Source of the DNA: Microscilla marina ATCC 23134
GTDB lineage: Bacteria > Bacteroidota > Bacteroidia > Cytophagales > Microscillaceae
Direction: 5' to 3'
Assembly (NCBI RefSeq): GCF_000169175.1
Contig: NZ_AAWS01000009.1
Span: 62,001 to 126,000, forward strand
Length of the DNA: 64,000 bases
Shown here: in pieces, positions 46,477 to 54,244 of the stretch
Position numbering within the stretch: position 1 is the stretch's first letter
Layout: every line of letters begins with the position of its first letter
Translations under genes and position numbers: made by a program
The notes under the pieces: generated by a model
What the model was told of the DNA's origin: nothing
Database searches by the model: none
Seen by the model: only the letters and a program-made list of their open reading frames with translations

Positions 46477-47262
46477 ATGGCCTTAGTAATTATTGGAGTA
46501 GTCCTGATCGCTATAGCAGTAGCGTTGTGGTTCAACCGCAAAAGACAATTGAGTAAAGCTTTGAATATCAAATACCATGAGACTTCAAAGGTGGCTGATG
46601 TGGTAGATATTTACAAACAGCTAGGCGATGGATTAGACGGTAGTTACAGAGGAAATATAGTGGAACTATCAGGGATGTCACGCTCTGATAGTCCCCTTCA
46701 ATCTGAGCATACCAACGCCGAGGTAGTTTATTACCGCGCCAGAGTAATCCACGAGTATGAAACGTTGGAAATAGTCCGGCAACAAGACGATGAGGGAAAC
46801 TACTATGAACGCGAAGTGGTGCACAATCATCAAGAAACTGTGTCTGACAATGAACGGTTTGCTCCTTTTTATTTAGACGATGGCAGTGGACGTATTTTGG
46901 TTGAAATGGATAAAGCCCAAAGGCATACCATTACCTCGCTTGACGAATACCAACCTGAACCGCCTACTGGTTATGACCCCTACGGCATTCGTGGTACCAC
47001 TACTGGGTACCGATACATAGAAGAAATCATTCCCAACAATCATAAGTTATACGTTTTGGGGCAGGCTGCCGAAAGCCACGGAAATTTGGCTGTAGTAAAG
47101 CCTACCAAAAAAGACGAAGAGTTTATTGTGTCTACCAAATCTGAAGAAGAACTTGTGCAAGGAGCAGAAAACTCCGCCAAAATGTCTTTATATGGAGCCA
47201 TTGGTTTAGGCATACTAGGGCTTATTCTAATGGTGGTGGGTTTTACCTCTAAAGGAGGCTGA
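46477..47262 (+). CDS. GIDE/BAM-domain membrane protein
   Basis: A 261-residue protein with an N-terminal membrane helix (about 2-20, ALVIIGVVLIAIAVALWF) and a C-terminal one (about 238-257, GAIGLGILGLILMVVGF). The domain between them has the layout of the GIDE/BAM domain of mitochondrial MUL1: GSYRGNIVELSGMSRSDSPL, EVVYYRARVIHEYE, ETVSDNERFAPFYLDDGSGR and ILVEMDKA. There is no RING domain. In bacteria such proteins occur in envelope-stress contexts; here it is the last gene of the pspA unit. The role is unknown, but a membrane-stress or lipid-linked signalling function is reasonable (inference). Confidence 0.75.
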   Translation: MALVIIGVVLIAIAVALWFNRKRQLSKALNIKYHETSKVADVVDIYKQLGDGLDGSYRGNIVELSGMSRSDSPLQSEHTNAEVVYYRARVIHEYETLEIVRQQDDEGNYYEREVVHNHQETVSDNERFAPFYLDDGSGRILVEMDKAQRHTITSLDEYQPEPPTGYDPYGIRGTTTGYRYIEEIIPNNHKLYVLGQAAESHGNLAVVKPTKKDEEFIVSTKSEEELVQGAENSAKMSLYGAIGLGILGLILMVVGFTSKGG

Positions 47263-47413
47263 TCGTATTTGTTTTTTCTAGGTTATACCACTTATCAAGA
47301 AGTTAGCAAACAGGCTTACACTTACTTTTGAGCCACGTATTACTAAGCCATCAATTCCCAAAATACAAACTTCGTAACATCGGTTACTTTATTTTTATAA
47401 CCTGTCATTACTT

Positions 47414-48292
47414 ATGAGCACGCATGCTATTCCGGTAAGCAAAAAGCGGCTGTATGCCGATGTGCAAAAGCTAACAGCGGTCTATCCACCACGAAATTAC
47501 CAAAACCTTGAGTCATTGAATGCCATTGCTCATTATATCCACGAAGAGTTTAAGAAATGGGATTGCCCTACAGAAGTACAAGCTTACGACGCAGAAGGAA
47601 ACACCTATCAAAACCTCATTGCTTCGTTTGGTGTGGGGCATAGTACCCGTATTGTACTGGGTGCTCATTACGATGTATGTGGCGATCAACCAGGAGCCGA
47701 TGATAATGCAAGTGCAGTGGCAGGGTTGCTCGAAGTAGGACGGTTGATTGACCAACTACAGCCTTCTCTTAATTGTCGGGTAGATTTGGTAGCCTATACT
47801 TTAGAAGAACCTCCGTTTTTTCAAACTCCTTTGCAGGGCAGCGCTGTACATGCCCGATCTATGAGTCAAAATAAAGTAGACATCAAAGCCATGATTTGCC
47901 TCGAAATGATTGGTTACTACAGCGATAAACCCAACTCACAACAGTTTCCTATTCCAGAACTGGCGGCTATTTACCCTTCGGTAGGTAACTTTATTGTAGT
48001 GGTAGGCAAAACCGGAGAAGAGACTTTGGTACAAGAGGTAAAAACCAGTATGAAACAAGTCGCAAACATTGATGTACAAGCCATCAATGCTCCTCCGCAA
48101 ATGATTGGTATTACTTTTTCAGACCACGCCAGTTACTGGAACGAAGGCTACCCTGCTGTCATGATTAATAACACTTCCTTTTATCGCAATCCCCATTATC
48201 ACGAAACCACTGACACTATAGATACCCTGGATTTTGACAAAATGACTGAGGTAGTCAGAGGGGTGTATCAAGCAGTAGTAAACCTTGCCTAA
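47414..48292 (+). CDS. M28-family zinc metallopeptidase
   Basis: A 292-residue protein of the aminopeptidase Y/S type. Metal ligands are visible: His and Asp in VLGAHYDVCG, Asp in PGADDNASAVAGLLE, the Glu pair in YTLEEPPFF, and a late His in NPHYHETTDTIDTLDFDKM. There is no clear signal peptide, so it is probably cytoplasmic or exported by an unrecognised route. M28 enzymes remove N-terminal residues from peptides or act on glutaminyl groups. It follows the pspA unit with a 151-base gap and no terminator. Confidence 0.9.
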   Translation: MSTHAIPVSKKRLYADVQKLTAVYPPRNYQNLESLNAIAHYIHEEFKKWDCPTEVQAYDAEGNTYQNLIASFGVGHSTRIVLGAHYDVCGDQPGADDNASAVAGLLEVGRLIDQLQPSLNCRVDLVAYTLEEPPFFQTPLQGSAVHARSMSQNKVDIKAMICLEMIGYYSDKPNSQQFPIPELAAIYPSVGNFIVVVGKTGEETLVQEVKTSMKQVANIDVQAINAPPQMIGITFSDHASYWNEGYPAVMINNTSFYRNPHYHETTDTIDTLDFDKMTEVVRGVYQAVVNLA

Positions 48293-48363
48293 ATACAAAA
48301 CATCTATCTTGTACAATAGATTATACTGAGAAATGTATTACTTTTGGGGCGGTTTTGTCAAGT

Positions 48364-48469
48364 GTAAGTAGCAGCAAGTAATTAGCTATAAGCTACAAGT
48401 AAGAGCCACTTGCTCATCATAAAGTAGTTACTACTTATTATGTATGTTTAATGCTGCCTTGATACTTAT
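48364..48469. repeat. Intergenic dispersed repeat, copy A
   Basis: GTAAGTAGCAGC(A/G)AGTAATTAGC at one end and CATCATAA(A/G)GTAGTTAC with TATGTTTAAT and CTGCCTTG at the other end are shared with the sequence at 51533-51667. The central parts differ. Both copies are non-coding and lie upstream of a gene of unknown function or between two such genes. Possibly a small mobile or regulatory element. Confidence 0.6.
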
Positions 48470-48493
48470 CAAAAGAGTCCATTTACTCTTTTG

Positions 48494-49360
48494 ATGTATA
48501 GAATAAAACCACTTCTTTATTACTTAAAATCTTGGTATAAACTTATGCAGAAGAAATTTACAGGATTTTTGATAGCTACCTTGGTGTTCAATGTAGCTAT
48601 TTTATGCACAGTATACCTCATAGAGTTATTCTCACAAGAGGTTTCTTTTATTTGGTCTTGGCTGTTGTTTGTGATAGTGGCACTAGGGGTAGGCACATTG
48701 ATAGCCAATGTAGCTTACAAAGTAAAGCTCAAACCACAGGTAGGAGTTTTTGCTTTTTTTTGGTCTATCGTTTTTGCGGTATTGTTTAGGTTTTATTACC
48801 ACGACTACAGCACCCTTTCCAATGCCCGCATCGCCCAATCATTAGACGTAAACGCCGCCCTGAAAGCAAAGAATAAATATGATTATTTCAGCTTTAAAGG
48901 CTATACCATAGATGCTCAAAAAATTGGTTATCAATTGGTCAAAGATTCATTGGTTGACAAATCAGATCCTAAAAAAGGAAGTTTTCATTATTATGTAGCC
49001 CCTTTAGTAGCAACCAATACATCTCAATCCTTGCCAAATGTATTCGTAGGCAAACATTATGTAGGGATTGAGCCTAACTATAAAGAGATTTTTCAAAAAC
49101 GCCTCAAACGTAAAACCACTTTTTATCGAGAGTATCCTAGTAGTTATACTTTTGCCGGAGCAGTGAAAACCCTGAATCCCTCGATCAAAAAGCCTCAAAA
49201 CTACTTATTGTTACAACCAGCCCTGTCGCCCTATGAGCAACAAAAAAGTAGCTGGAAACATTTGTTGGTTTTGTTGGTAGGAGGCAATGTGTTTTGGGCA
49301 CTGGCAGTGTTGATAATTCAGGCAGTAGGACGAAAAAAAGAGGAGGCCCAAGTCGCTTAG
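48494..49360 (+). CDS. Membrane protein of unknown function
   Basis: The frame opens at TTG 48491; ATG 48494 gives 289 minus one residues and ATG 48545 (MQKKFTGFLIATLV) is an alternative start. Three hydrophobic helices lie in the first hundred residues (about 24-44, 50-72, 80-98) and one near the C-terminus (about 260-280). A soluble loop of about 150 residues lies between them, with YFSFKGYTIDAQKIGYQLV, HYYVAPLVATN and KHYVGIEPNYKEIFQKRLKR. I recognise no family. The loop is probably periplasmic. Its 3' end is 5 bases from the next start, so it is coupled with the lipoprotein gene that follows. Confidence 0.75.
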   Translation: MYRIKPLLYYLKSWYKLMQKKFTGFLIATLVFNVAILCTVYLIELFSQEVSFIWSWLLFVIVALGVGTLIANVAYKVKLKPQVGVFAFFWSIVFAVLFRFYYHDYSTLSNARIAQSLDVNAALKAKNKYDYFSFKGYTIDAQKIGYQLVKDSLVDKSDPKKGSFHYYVAPLVATNTSQSLPNVFVGKHYVGIEPNYKEIFQKRLKRKTTFYREYPSSYTFAGAVKTLNPSIKKPQNYLLLQPALSPYEQQKSSWKHLLVLLVGGNVFWALAVLIIQAVGRKKEEAQVA

Positions 49361-49365
49361 GTAAA

Positions 49366-49878
49366 ATGAAAAAAATCTCTTTATCTCTAATCGTTTTAAT
49401 CATTGGTTTGAACGCCTGCCGTGCCCAAAAAGGGCTAAATTATGCCAATACCAAAACAGGTGTCGGGCAAATAGCCGAAGATATCAATAAGGCAAAGAAC
49501 AACGCCCTTGTGATCCGCCTAAAAGCTACATTGGCAGACTGCCAGGCAATCATGAAGACCAAAGCAGATGCTCAAAAGTTATATGAGTACAGCGAAAGCT
49601 TGCATAAAAAATATGCAAATGAGAAAATGATCAAGGCTAAAGACGGGCAAACTGATGTATTGGTCAGTGTACTGATTCTAGGCAATGAGTCAAAGAGCGA
49701 AAAAGATAGATTTGCCAGAGGATACATTCAAATCTTAGACAAGTTTACCAGAGGAATTCGCATTTATACTTTTAGGTATGTAAGGCCAGGCAGTAGCTCA
49801 GGTATGCGTTACGATGGTTTGACTTATGTAAATAATAAATGGGTTTTTATTCCTAAAATGTGGCGAGCTTTCTGGTAG
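49366..49878 (+). CDS. Predicted lipoprotein of unknown function
   Basis: The frame opens earlier, inside the preceding gene, but ATG 49366 starts a lipoprotein signal MKKISLSLIVLIIGLNACRA (lipobox GLNAC), so the mature protein is about 150 residues. The mature part is helical with NKAKNNALVIRLKATLADC and QKLYEYSESLHKKYANEKM, and ends in VNNKWVFIPKMWRAFW. No family recognised. The start is five bases after the membrane-protein stop. The pair probably works together at the envelope. Confidence 0.75.
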   Translation: MKKISLSLIVLIIGLNACRAQKGLNYANTKTGVGQIAEDINKAKNNALVIRLKATLADCQAIMKTKADAQKLYEYSESLHKKYANEKMIKAKDGQTDVLVSVLILGNESKSEKDRFARGYIQILDKFTRGIRIYTFRYVRPGSSSGMRYDGLTYVNNKWVFIPKMWRAFW

Positions 49879-49916
49879 GTAATCACTAACTGCTATATCA
49901 CCAAATAAAGAATATC

Positions 49917-50765
49917 ATGAGCAATTATTGTTATTTCAATGGGCAAATACTCCCTGAAGACAAAGTAAGGTTTAAAACAAACGATTTGGGTATATTGCGG
50001 GGGTATAGTGTGTTTGATTTTTTGCGTACCTACAATGCTACTCCTGTCCACTTAGATGATTATTTGGTAAGGTTTGAAAACTCTGTAAAATCGTTTGACA
50101 TTAATTTTCTGACAGACCGCGATACCATCAAAGAAAAGGTAGAAGAGTTGCTTTTTTGGCGAGCTGATAAAACTGTGGATGTAGGCATTAGGCTATTGAT
50201 GACAGGTGGATACTCTGAAAGCGGTTTTTATGCACCCGAATTGCCCAATTTTTTGATTAGAATAGAAGACCTTCACCCAATACCACTCGCGCGATATGCT
50301 GAGGGAGTAAAAATCATTACGCACGAGTACCAACGTGAGTTGCCAGAAATAAAAACCACCAACTATTCGCGTGCCTTGGTAATAGCCAAAGCAGCGCAAA
50401 TACAAAAAGCCACTGACGCGTTGTACCATCTGGACGGTAATATTAGTGAGTGTACCCGCAATAACTTTTTTATATTTAAAGGCAATACTTTGGTTACACC
50501 CAAAAGCAATATATTAAGGGGAGTCATTCGTAAAATTATCATCGAATTAGCAAAAACTAAATTTGAGGTAGAAGAACGTGACATTTACCTTGAAGAACTC
50601 AAAGAAGCCACCGAAGCATTCAAAACCGGCTCCAATACACGCATCATGCCAGTAGTACAAATTGATGAACTTAAGATTCATAAAAAGCAAGTAGGGCACA
50701 ACACCAGAGCCCTTATACAAATGTTAGATGAATACTTGCACGCTACTACCCATCAAACCATATAG
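49917..50765 (+). CDS. PLP-dependent class IV aminotransferase
   Basis: A 282-residue protein of the branched-chain/D-amino-acid aminotransferase fold: YCYFNGQILPEDKVRFKTND, LGILRGYSVFDFLRTYNATP, HLDDYLVRFENS, then EIKTTNYSRALVIAKAAQ (PLP Lys) and the domain-closing segment GNISECTRNNFFIFKGNTLV. IlvE-type and Dat-type enzymes or 4-amino-4-deoxychorismate lyases share this pattern. The FLRTYN segment and lack of the long BCAT N-terminus leave substrate open. It lies 38 bases after the lipoprotein gene and may be in the same unit. Confidence 0.88.
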   Translation: MSNYCYFNGQILPEDKVRFKTNDLGILRGYSVFDFLRTYNATPVHLDDYLVRFENSVKSFDINFLTDRDTIKEKVEELLFWRADKTVDVGIRLLMTGGYSESGFYAPELPNFLIRIEDLHPIPLARYAEGVKIITHEYQRELPEIKTTNYSRALVIAKAAQIQKATDALYHLDGNISECTRNNFFIFKGNTLVTPKSNILRGVIRKIIIELAKTKFEVEERDIYLEELKEATEAFKTGSNTRIMPVVQIDELKIHKKQVGHNTRALIQMLDEYLHATTHQTI

Positions 50766-50806
50766 TCAAATTGTATTCATTAGTTATCAAGTTCCAGAAA
50801 ATTTCT

Positions 50807-51295
50807 ATGAAATCTATCAGGCTCATCATCATAGCTTTAGTTTTTATATGTACTATCCAGCAAACCCAGGCACAGTGGGGAATCAGAGGAGGGTATACGT
50901 ATCAATACAATAGTTTTGCCGAGGTAGGGGTAAGCCTTATTACCAAGAAAATAAAACCTTCCCATGATTTTATTACACTCAATTTTCCAGAAAGAGTAAG
51001 TAGTGCTTTTTTAACCACAGAGTTTAACTTTCGGAAAGAGTTTGTGCTTGGAGGAAAGTTTGGTTATGAAGTAGCTTGGGTAAGGGGGGTGCCGTTGACT
51101 GCACGTTTGAGCTATGCTTACTATACCAACTTGATTGAGCAAGATATGCGGGTTATACCTGAAGTAGGGTTTAACCTGTTTGGAGTGGTGCACCTGACGT
51201 ATGGATATAATATACCCCTGCAAACTTTTGAGTTTGAAGGGGTAAGTCGTAGCCGGGTATCATTAATTATTGTGGCAGAACTAGGTACCCATTAA
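50807..51295 (+). CDS. Small exported protein of unknown function
   Basis: The ATG at 50807 begins a signal peptide (MKSIRLIIIALVFICTIQQT, cleavage probably near TQA-Q), giving 162 residues; the frame opens earlier but has no better start. The mature part is rich in beta-strand pattern: WGIRGGYTYQYNSFAEVGVS, KIKPSHDFITLNF, and repeated alternating aromatic segments (LTARLSYAYYTNLI, GVVHLTYGYNIPL). This suggests a small outer-membrane beta-barrel. Its 3' end overlaps the convergent small gene at 51281 by 15 bases. Confidence 0.7.
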   Translation: MKSIRLIIIALVFICTIQQTQAQWGIRGGYTYQYNSFAEVGVSLITKKIKPSHDFITLNFPERVSSAFLTTEFNFRKEFVLGGKFGYEVAWVRGVPLTARLSYAYYTNLIEQDMRVIPEVGFNLFGVVHLTYGYNIPLQTFEFEGVSRSRVSLIIVAELGTH

Positions 51296-51511
51296 ACGGA
51301 CGTCATTTGCAGCATGCCCCCCTGAGTGTGTTGCCATTTCCAATAAGGCGTGCATGGTATATATATTATTGACAATATGCGTTGCCTTAGACTCAGATAG
51401 TTGGTATACAGTCATTAGTTTGTCAATGATTTCGGTACGTGAAAAAGCATTGTTTTTCCAGTCAATTACCTTGTTTCTGATGTCGTTACTTATTTCCTGA
51501 AATTTTTCCAT
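51281..51511 (-). CDS. Small helical-repeat protein, single unit
   Basis: A 76-residue protein with one copy of a helical unit: RNKVIDWKNNAFSRTEIIDK, then LMTVYQLSESKATHIVNNIY. The unit matches residues 126-170 of the protein at 51848 (KVLFWRNNAFPNNEIIEKLI...YQLPEDEAKHIV) at more than half the positions. No signal and no membrane helix. Function unknown. As it lacks the C-terminal membrane pair of its neighbours, it may be a soluble partner or a truncated copy. Its last bases overlap the convergent gene at 50807. Confidence 0.7.
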   Translation of the reverse strand: MEKFQEISNDIRNKVIDWKNNAFSRTEIIDKLMTVYQLSESKATHIVNNIYTMHALLEMATHSGGHAANDVRLMGT

Positions 51512-51847
51512 GTTTTTATAAAGTTTTGTGAGGTAAGTAGCAGCGAGTAATTAGCCATAAATCCTTAGATGTCGATGTATATCGGTGTTATAAGCAAAAA
51601 TAACTCACTCATCATAAGGTAGTTACACTTACTCATTAGGATATGTTTAATTCTGCCTTGTACTTATATTAAATAAAGTTTGATAAAAGTTCTTATTTCA
51701 AATATTAGTAAGGCAATATTGAGATGATAAAAAGGGAAGAGAGTATGGTTGCATATATTTGTAGTGTTTGATCAATAAATTATTCTTGCTTGAATAAACG
51801 GCAAGAGTGACGAGAAAGTTGACAAAACAAATGAAATTTATAGGCAT
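51512..51847. other. 336-base gap with dispersed repeat
   Basis: Contains copy B of the dispersed repeat (51533-51667). The rest is AT-rich and has no gene I can support. Confidence 0.6.
51533..51667. repeat. Intergenic dispersed repeat, copy B
   Basis: Shares both conserved ends with 48364-48469 (GTAAGTAGCAGC...TAATTAGC and CATCATAA.GTAGTTAC...TATGTTTAAT...CTGCCTTG), with a longer, different middle part that itself holds a short inverted repeat (GATGTCGATG...ATATCGG region). Confidence 0.6.
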
Positions 51848-52588
51848 CTAATCGTTTTGATATGCTCGCTTATTCCACCCTGCCATCATTTGAATAAATC
51901 CACTTATAGCCAAACCAATGGCATAAATAATATAGTCTTCAAAGTCGCCTTCTTCATCAAAAACAAACAGGCAAATTGTAACAAGAACACCCACCACCAT
52001 CAATATAGCCCCTATATATTTATTGTTAGAGTGCTCAACGGCTTTCTCCATTTCTTTTACTTCTGTACGTACTTCATTGCTTTTGTACAAGTGAATGGTT
52101 TTTACAATGTGTTTGGCTTCATCCTCTGGTAGTTGGTATTTTTTTATGAGCTTTTCAATAATTTCATTATTTGGGAAGGCATTATTTCGCCAGAAAAGCA
52201 CTTTCTCCTTGATTTCATCATCTACACTTGCCAGCTTTTCTTTGGCTTCTTTTTTTGTTTTGTGTAGGTTACGTCCTGCCATGATTGCTGATAGAGTATT
52301 TTCTATATCATCGTCGTCATTGGCAAAACTCCCGTATTCTTTGAGTAAATGCCTTACCCGTGCTTGGTGGTCTTGCTTGCCTTCCATTGCCTGCAGAATC
52401 CTGGTATAAAGCATAGGGCGAATATTTGCGTGGCTACTCACCTCTTCGATCTCTTCTAATGTATTTATTACTACTTGAGTAGCTTGATCTTTCTCCAACC
52501 CATGTTCAGTTACCAAGTGGGCAATGATGGTTTGTGTGTCTTGTCTCTCGATGAGCAGGCTGTGTATGATACTGTTTATACTTGTCAT
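51848..52588 (-). CDS. Helical-repeat membrane protein of unknown family, three units
   Basis: A 246-residue protein. Three related units of about 45 residues lie at about 3-48 (INSIIHSLLIERQDTQTIIA...HGLEKDQATQVV), 59-104 (MLYTRILQAMEGKQDHQARV) and 126-170 (IKEKVLFWRNNAFPNNEIIE...YQLPEDEAKHIV). Each unit reads helix - short linker - helix ending in Glu-x-Ala-x-x-Ile/Val. Two membrane helices follow (about 191-210 and 219-236) with a short acidic loop (DEEGDFEDY). I do not recognise the family. The soluble units are probably cytoplasmic. The same plan is found in the next gene. A membrane-tethered protein-binding scaffold is possible but not shown. Confidence 0.75.
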   Translation of the reverse strand: MTSINSIIHSLLIERQDTQTIIAHLVTEHGLEKDQATQVVINTLEEIEEVSSHANIRPMLYTRILQAMEGKQDHQARVRHLLKEYGSFANDDDDIENTLSAIMAGRNLHKTKKEAKEKLASVDDEIKEKVLFWRNNAFPNNEIIEKLIKKYQLPEDEAKHIVKTIHLYKSNEVRTEVKEMEKAVEHSNNKYIGAILMVVGVLVTICLFVFDEEGDFEDYIIYAIGLAISGFIQMMAGWNKRAYQND

Positions 52589-52790
52589 ATTGATAACCTT
52601 GTATAAGTTTTTGTTAAGTACACAATATAGATTGAGCGCCTCTTAAGTAAAAATAAAGCAACCTAAAAGAAGGTGGTACCTGTTTTCTGAAGAAATACAA
52701 CAATCAGAGACGAAGTTCATTGGATTAGCTGCACTTAGGTAAGTTTGGTAGTTTTACTAAGCGCAGACATGTTGGGTTAAAAGTAGTCAG

Positions 52791-53540
52791 TCATTCAATG
52801 TAACTGGATTGCCGATAATGACGGCGAGTGAAACGATAGGTGATAAGTGCCACCACCGCGAGGCTAAAAACAGTAGTAAGCACTTGACCCGTGACCCCTT
52901 CTAAAAACCAGTGACAACCCAAGGCACACAATATAATGAAAGAAAGCATCAACAAGCACTTTGTTTGATTATTTTGAGGACAGTGGTCAGAAACCTGAAT
53001 TTCAACTTGTTGTTGTGCTTTGTTGTGTAAAGCTGCACTGAAGAAAATGCTTTGAGCTTCTTGTGCATTTAGGTTATATTTTTTTTGAAGTTTTTGCTGG
53101 ATGGTATGGGGCGACATCAACTGCTTACGCCAGATTTGTACTTGTCGGTGAATTTGTGAGGAGTGTGCAGCAATATTTTTAACCTTGTTAACTTGTTCAT
53201 TTTTAGAGTCTTGAAAATAAATAGCTTGTTGGAGAATTTCTTCTGCTTGAGTTTTTTCAACCCCTTTAGCTCTTAATTGTTCAATGATTTGATGGTGAGA
53301 CTGCCCATTCTCCAGCCAGTCTTGAATCCATTCATATAAACTCAGTAGTTCAGGTGGCTCTTCGGGCGCAGCAAGCAAGGTTTTGGCGTGTTGTACTATT
53401 TCGTTAGCAGTAGTTTTTCGAATGTTTTCTAATGCAATAAGCTCTCCTACAATACGGGTTTCACGCGACCCCTCAGTAATTTTGTGCATGGCATAATTGG
53501 TAGCTCTGGCATGCAAAGGAGAATTAGTAAGCTGTTTCAT
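52791..53540 (-). CDS. Helical-repeat membrane protein of unknown family, paralogue
   Basis: A 249-residue protein with the same plan as the protein at 51848. Units lie at about 15-57 (NYAMHKITEGSRETRIVGEL), 68-112 (LYEWIQDWLENGQSHHQIIE...KGVEKTQAEEIL) and 129-174 (IHRQVQIWRKQLMSPHTIQQ...YNLNAQEAQSIF). A membrane-helix pair follows at about 194-213 and 217-236. Overall identity to its neighbour is low; the pattern and the W-R-x-x-x-x-S/P-x-x-x-I-x-x-K-L core of the last unit are kept, so it is an old duplication. The N-terminus is odd in having an early basic stretch. Function unknown. Confidence 0.72.
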   Translation of the reverse strand: MKQLTNSPLHARATNYAMHKITEGSRETRIVGELIALENIRKTTANEIVQHAKTLLAAPEEPPELLSLYEWIQDWLENGQSHHQIIEQLRAKGVEKTQAEEILQQAIYFQDSKNEQVNKVKNIAAHSSQIHRQVQIWRKQLMSPHTIQQKLQKKYNLNAQEAQSIFFSAALHNKAQQQVEIQVSDHCPQNNQTKCLLMLSFIILCALGCHWFLEGVTGQVLTTVFSLAVVALITYRFTRRHYRQSSYIE

Positions 53541-54244
53541 CGTGGTATAAGTGAAAAATGTGCTACTGGTTAAGTTTTAGGTGAGTGTATAGCTACTCTT
53601 AAAATGTACTGTTTTTTATGTTTGTATACATATATTTATACTTCTTTGAAGTACTGATTTTGGAAAAGTTGGTGCAAAAATATAATATTTTTTTTTATTA
53701 ATCCTATATAGTGCAAAATCTACTCAAGTTATCAGCACAGATAAAGCCTGAGTAATGCTTAGGCAATCAACACAGTTGATATAAGTGCAATGCTTGAAAA
53801 GTGTTGTTAATCAAGGGTTTATGTTGATGTAAAGTGTGTAATGAGCGTTTATTCTTGCCAATCGTAAATACGGTGGTATAAATAATAAATTGTACTTTAA
53901 TTTATACAATTATTTTATTGTAGCGCCGTGGTGAGCTTGTAAGTGATAGGTGACTTTTTTTTGCTAAAAATATAAATAGTGTGTGAGTTTTGAACTACAA
54001 TTGCATATCTTGAAATATCAAAATAAAATACGGTGGCAAACTTCAACACCTTCAAACTTAAATAAATACTTGACTTGAGCAACCCATCGCTAAAACAAAT
54101 AAAGGTTGAAGTAAGGTTACTTAAAATTTTCTATATTAGAACATAATAGATAAATGGTACCACAAAACAAACAGCTTATATGCAGCCTCTGTTGGTGCTT
54201 GTTTATTTGCAAAGATTGTCAAACAATCTGTAACTTTTATAAGG
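53541..54244. other. 704-base divergent intergenic region
   Basis: Very AT-rich, no open frame of coding quality on either strand, no tRNA and no strong hairpin. It must carry promoters for the divergent helical-repeat gene and the TPR gene. Its length without any gene is unusual for this window. Confidence 0.5.
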
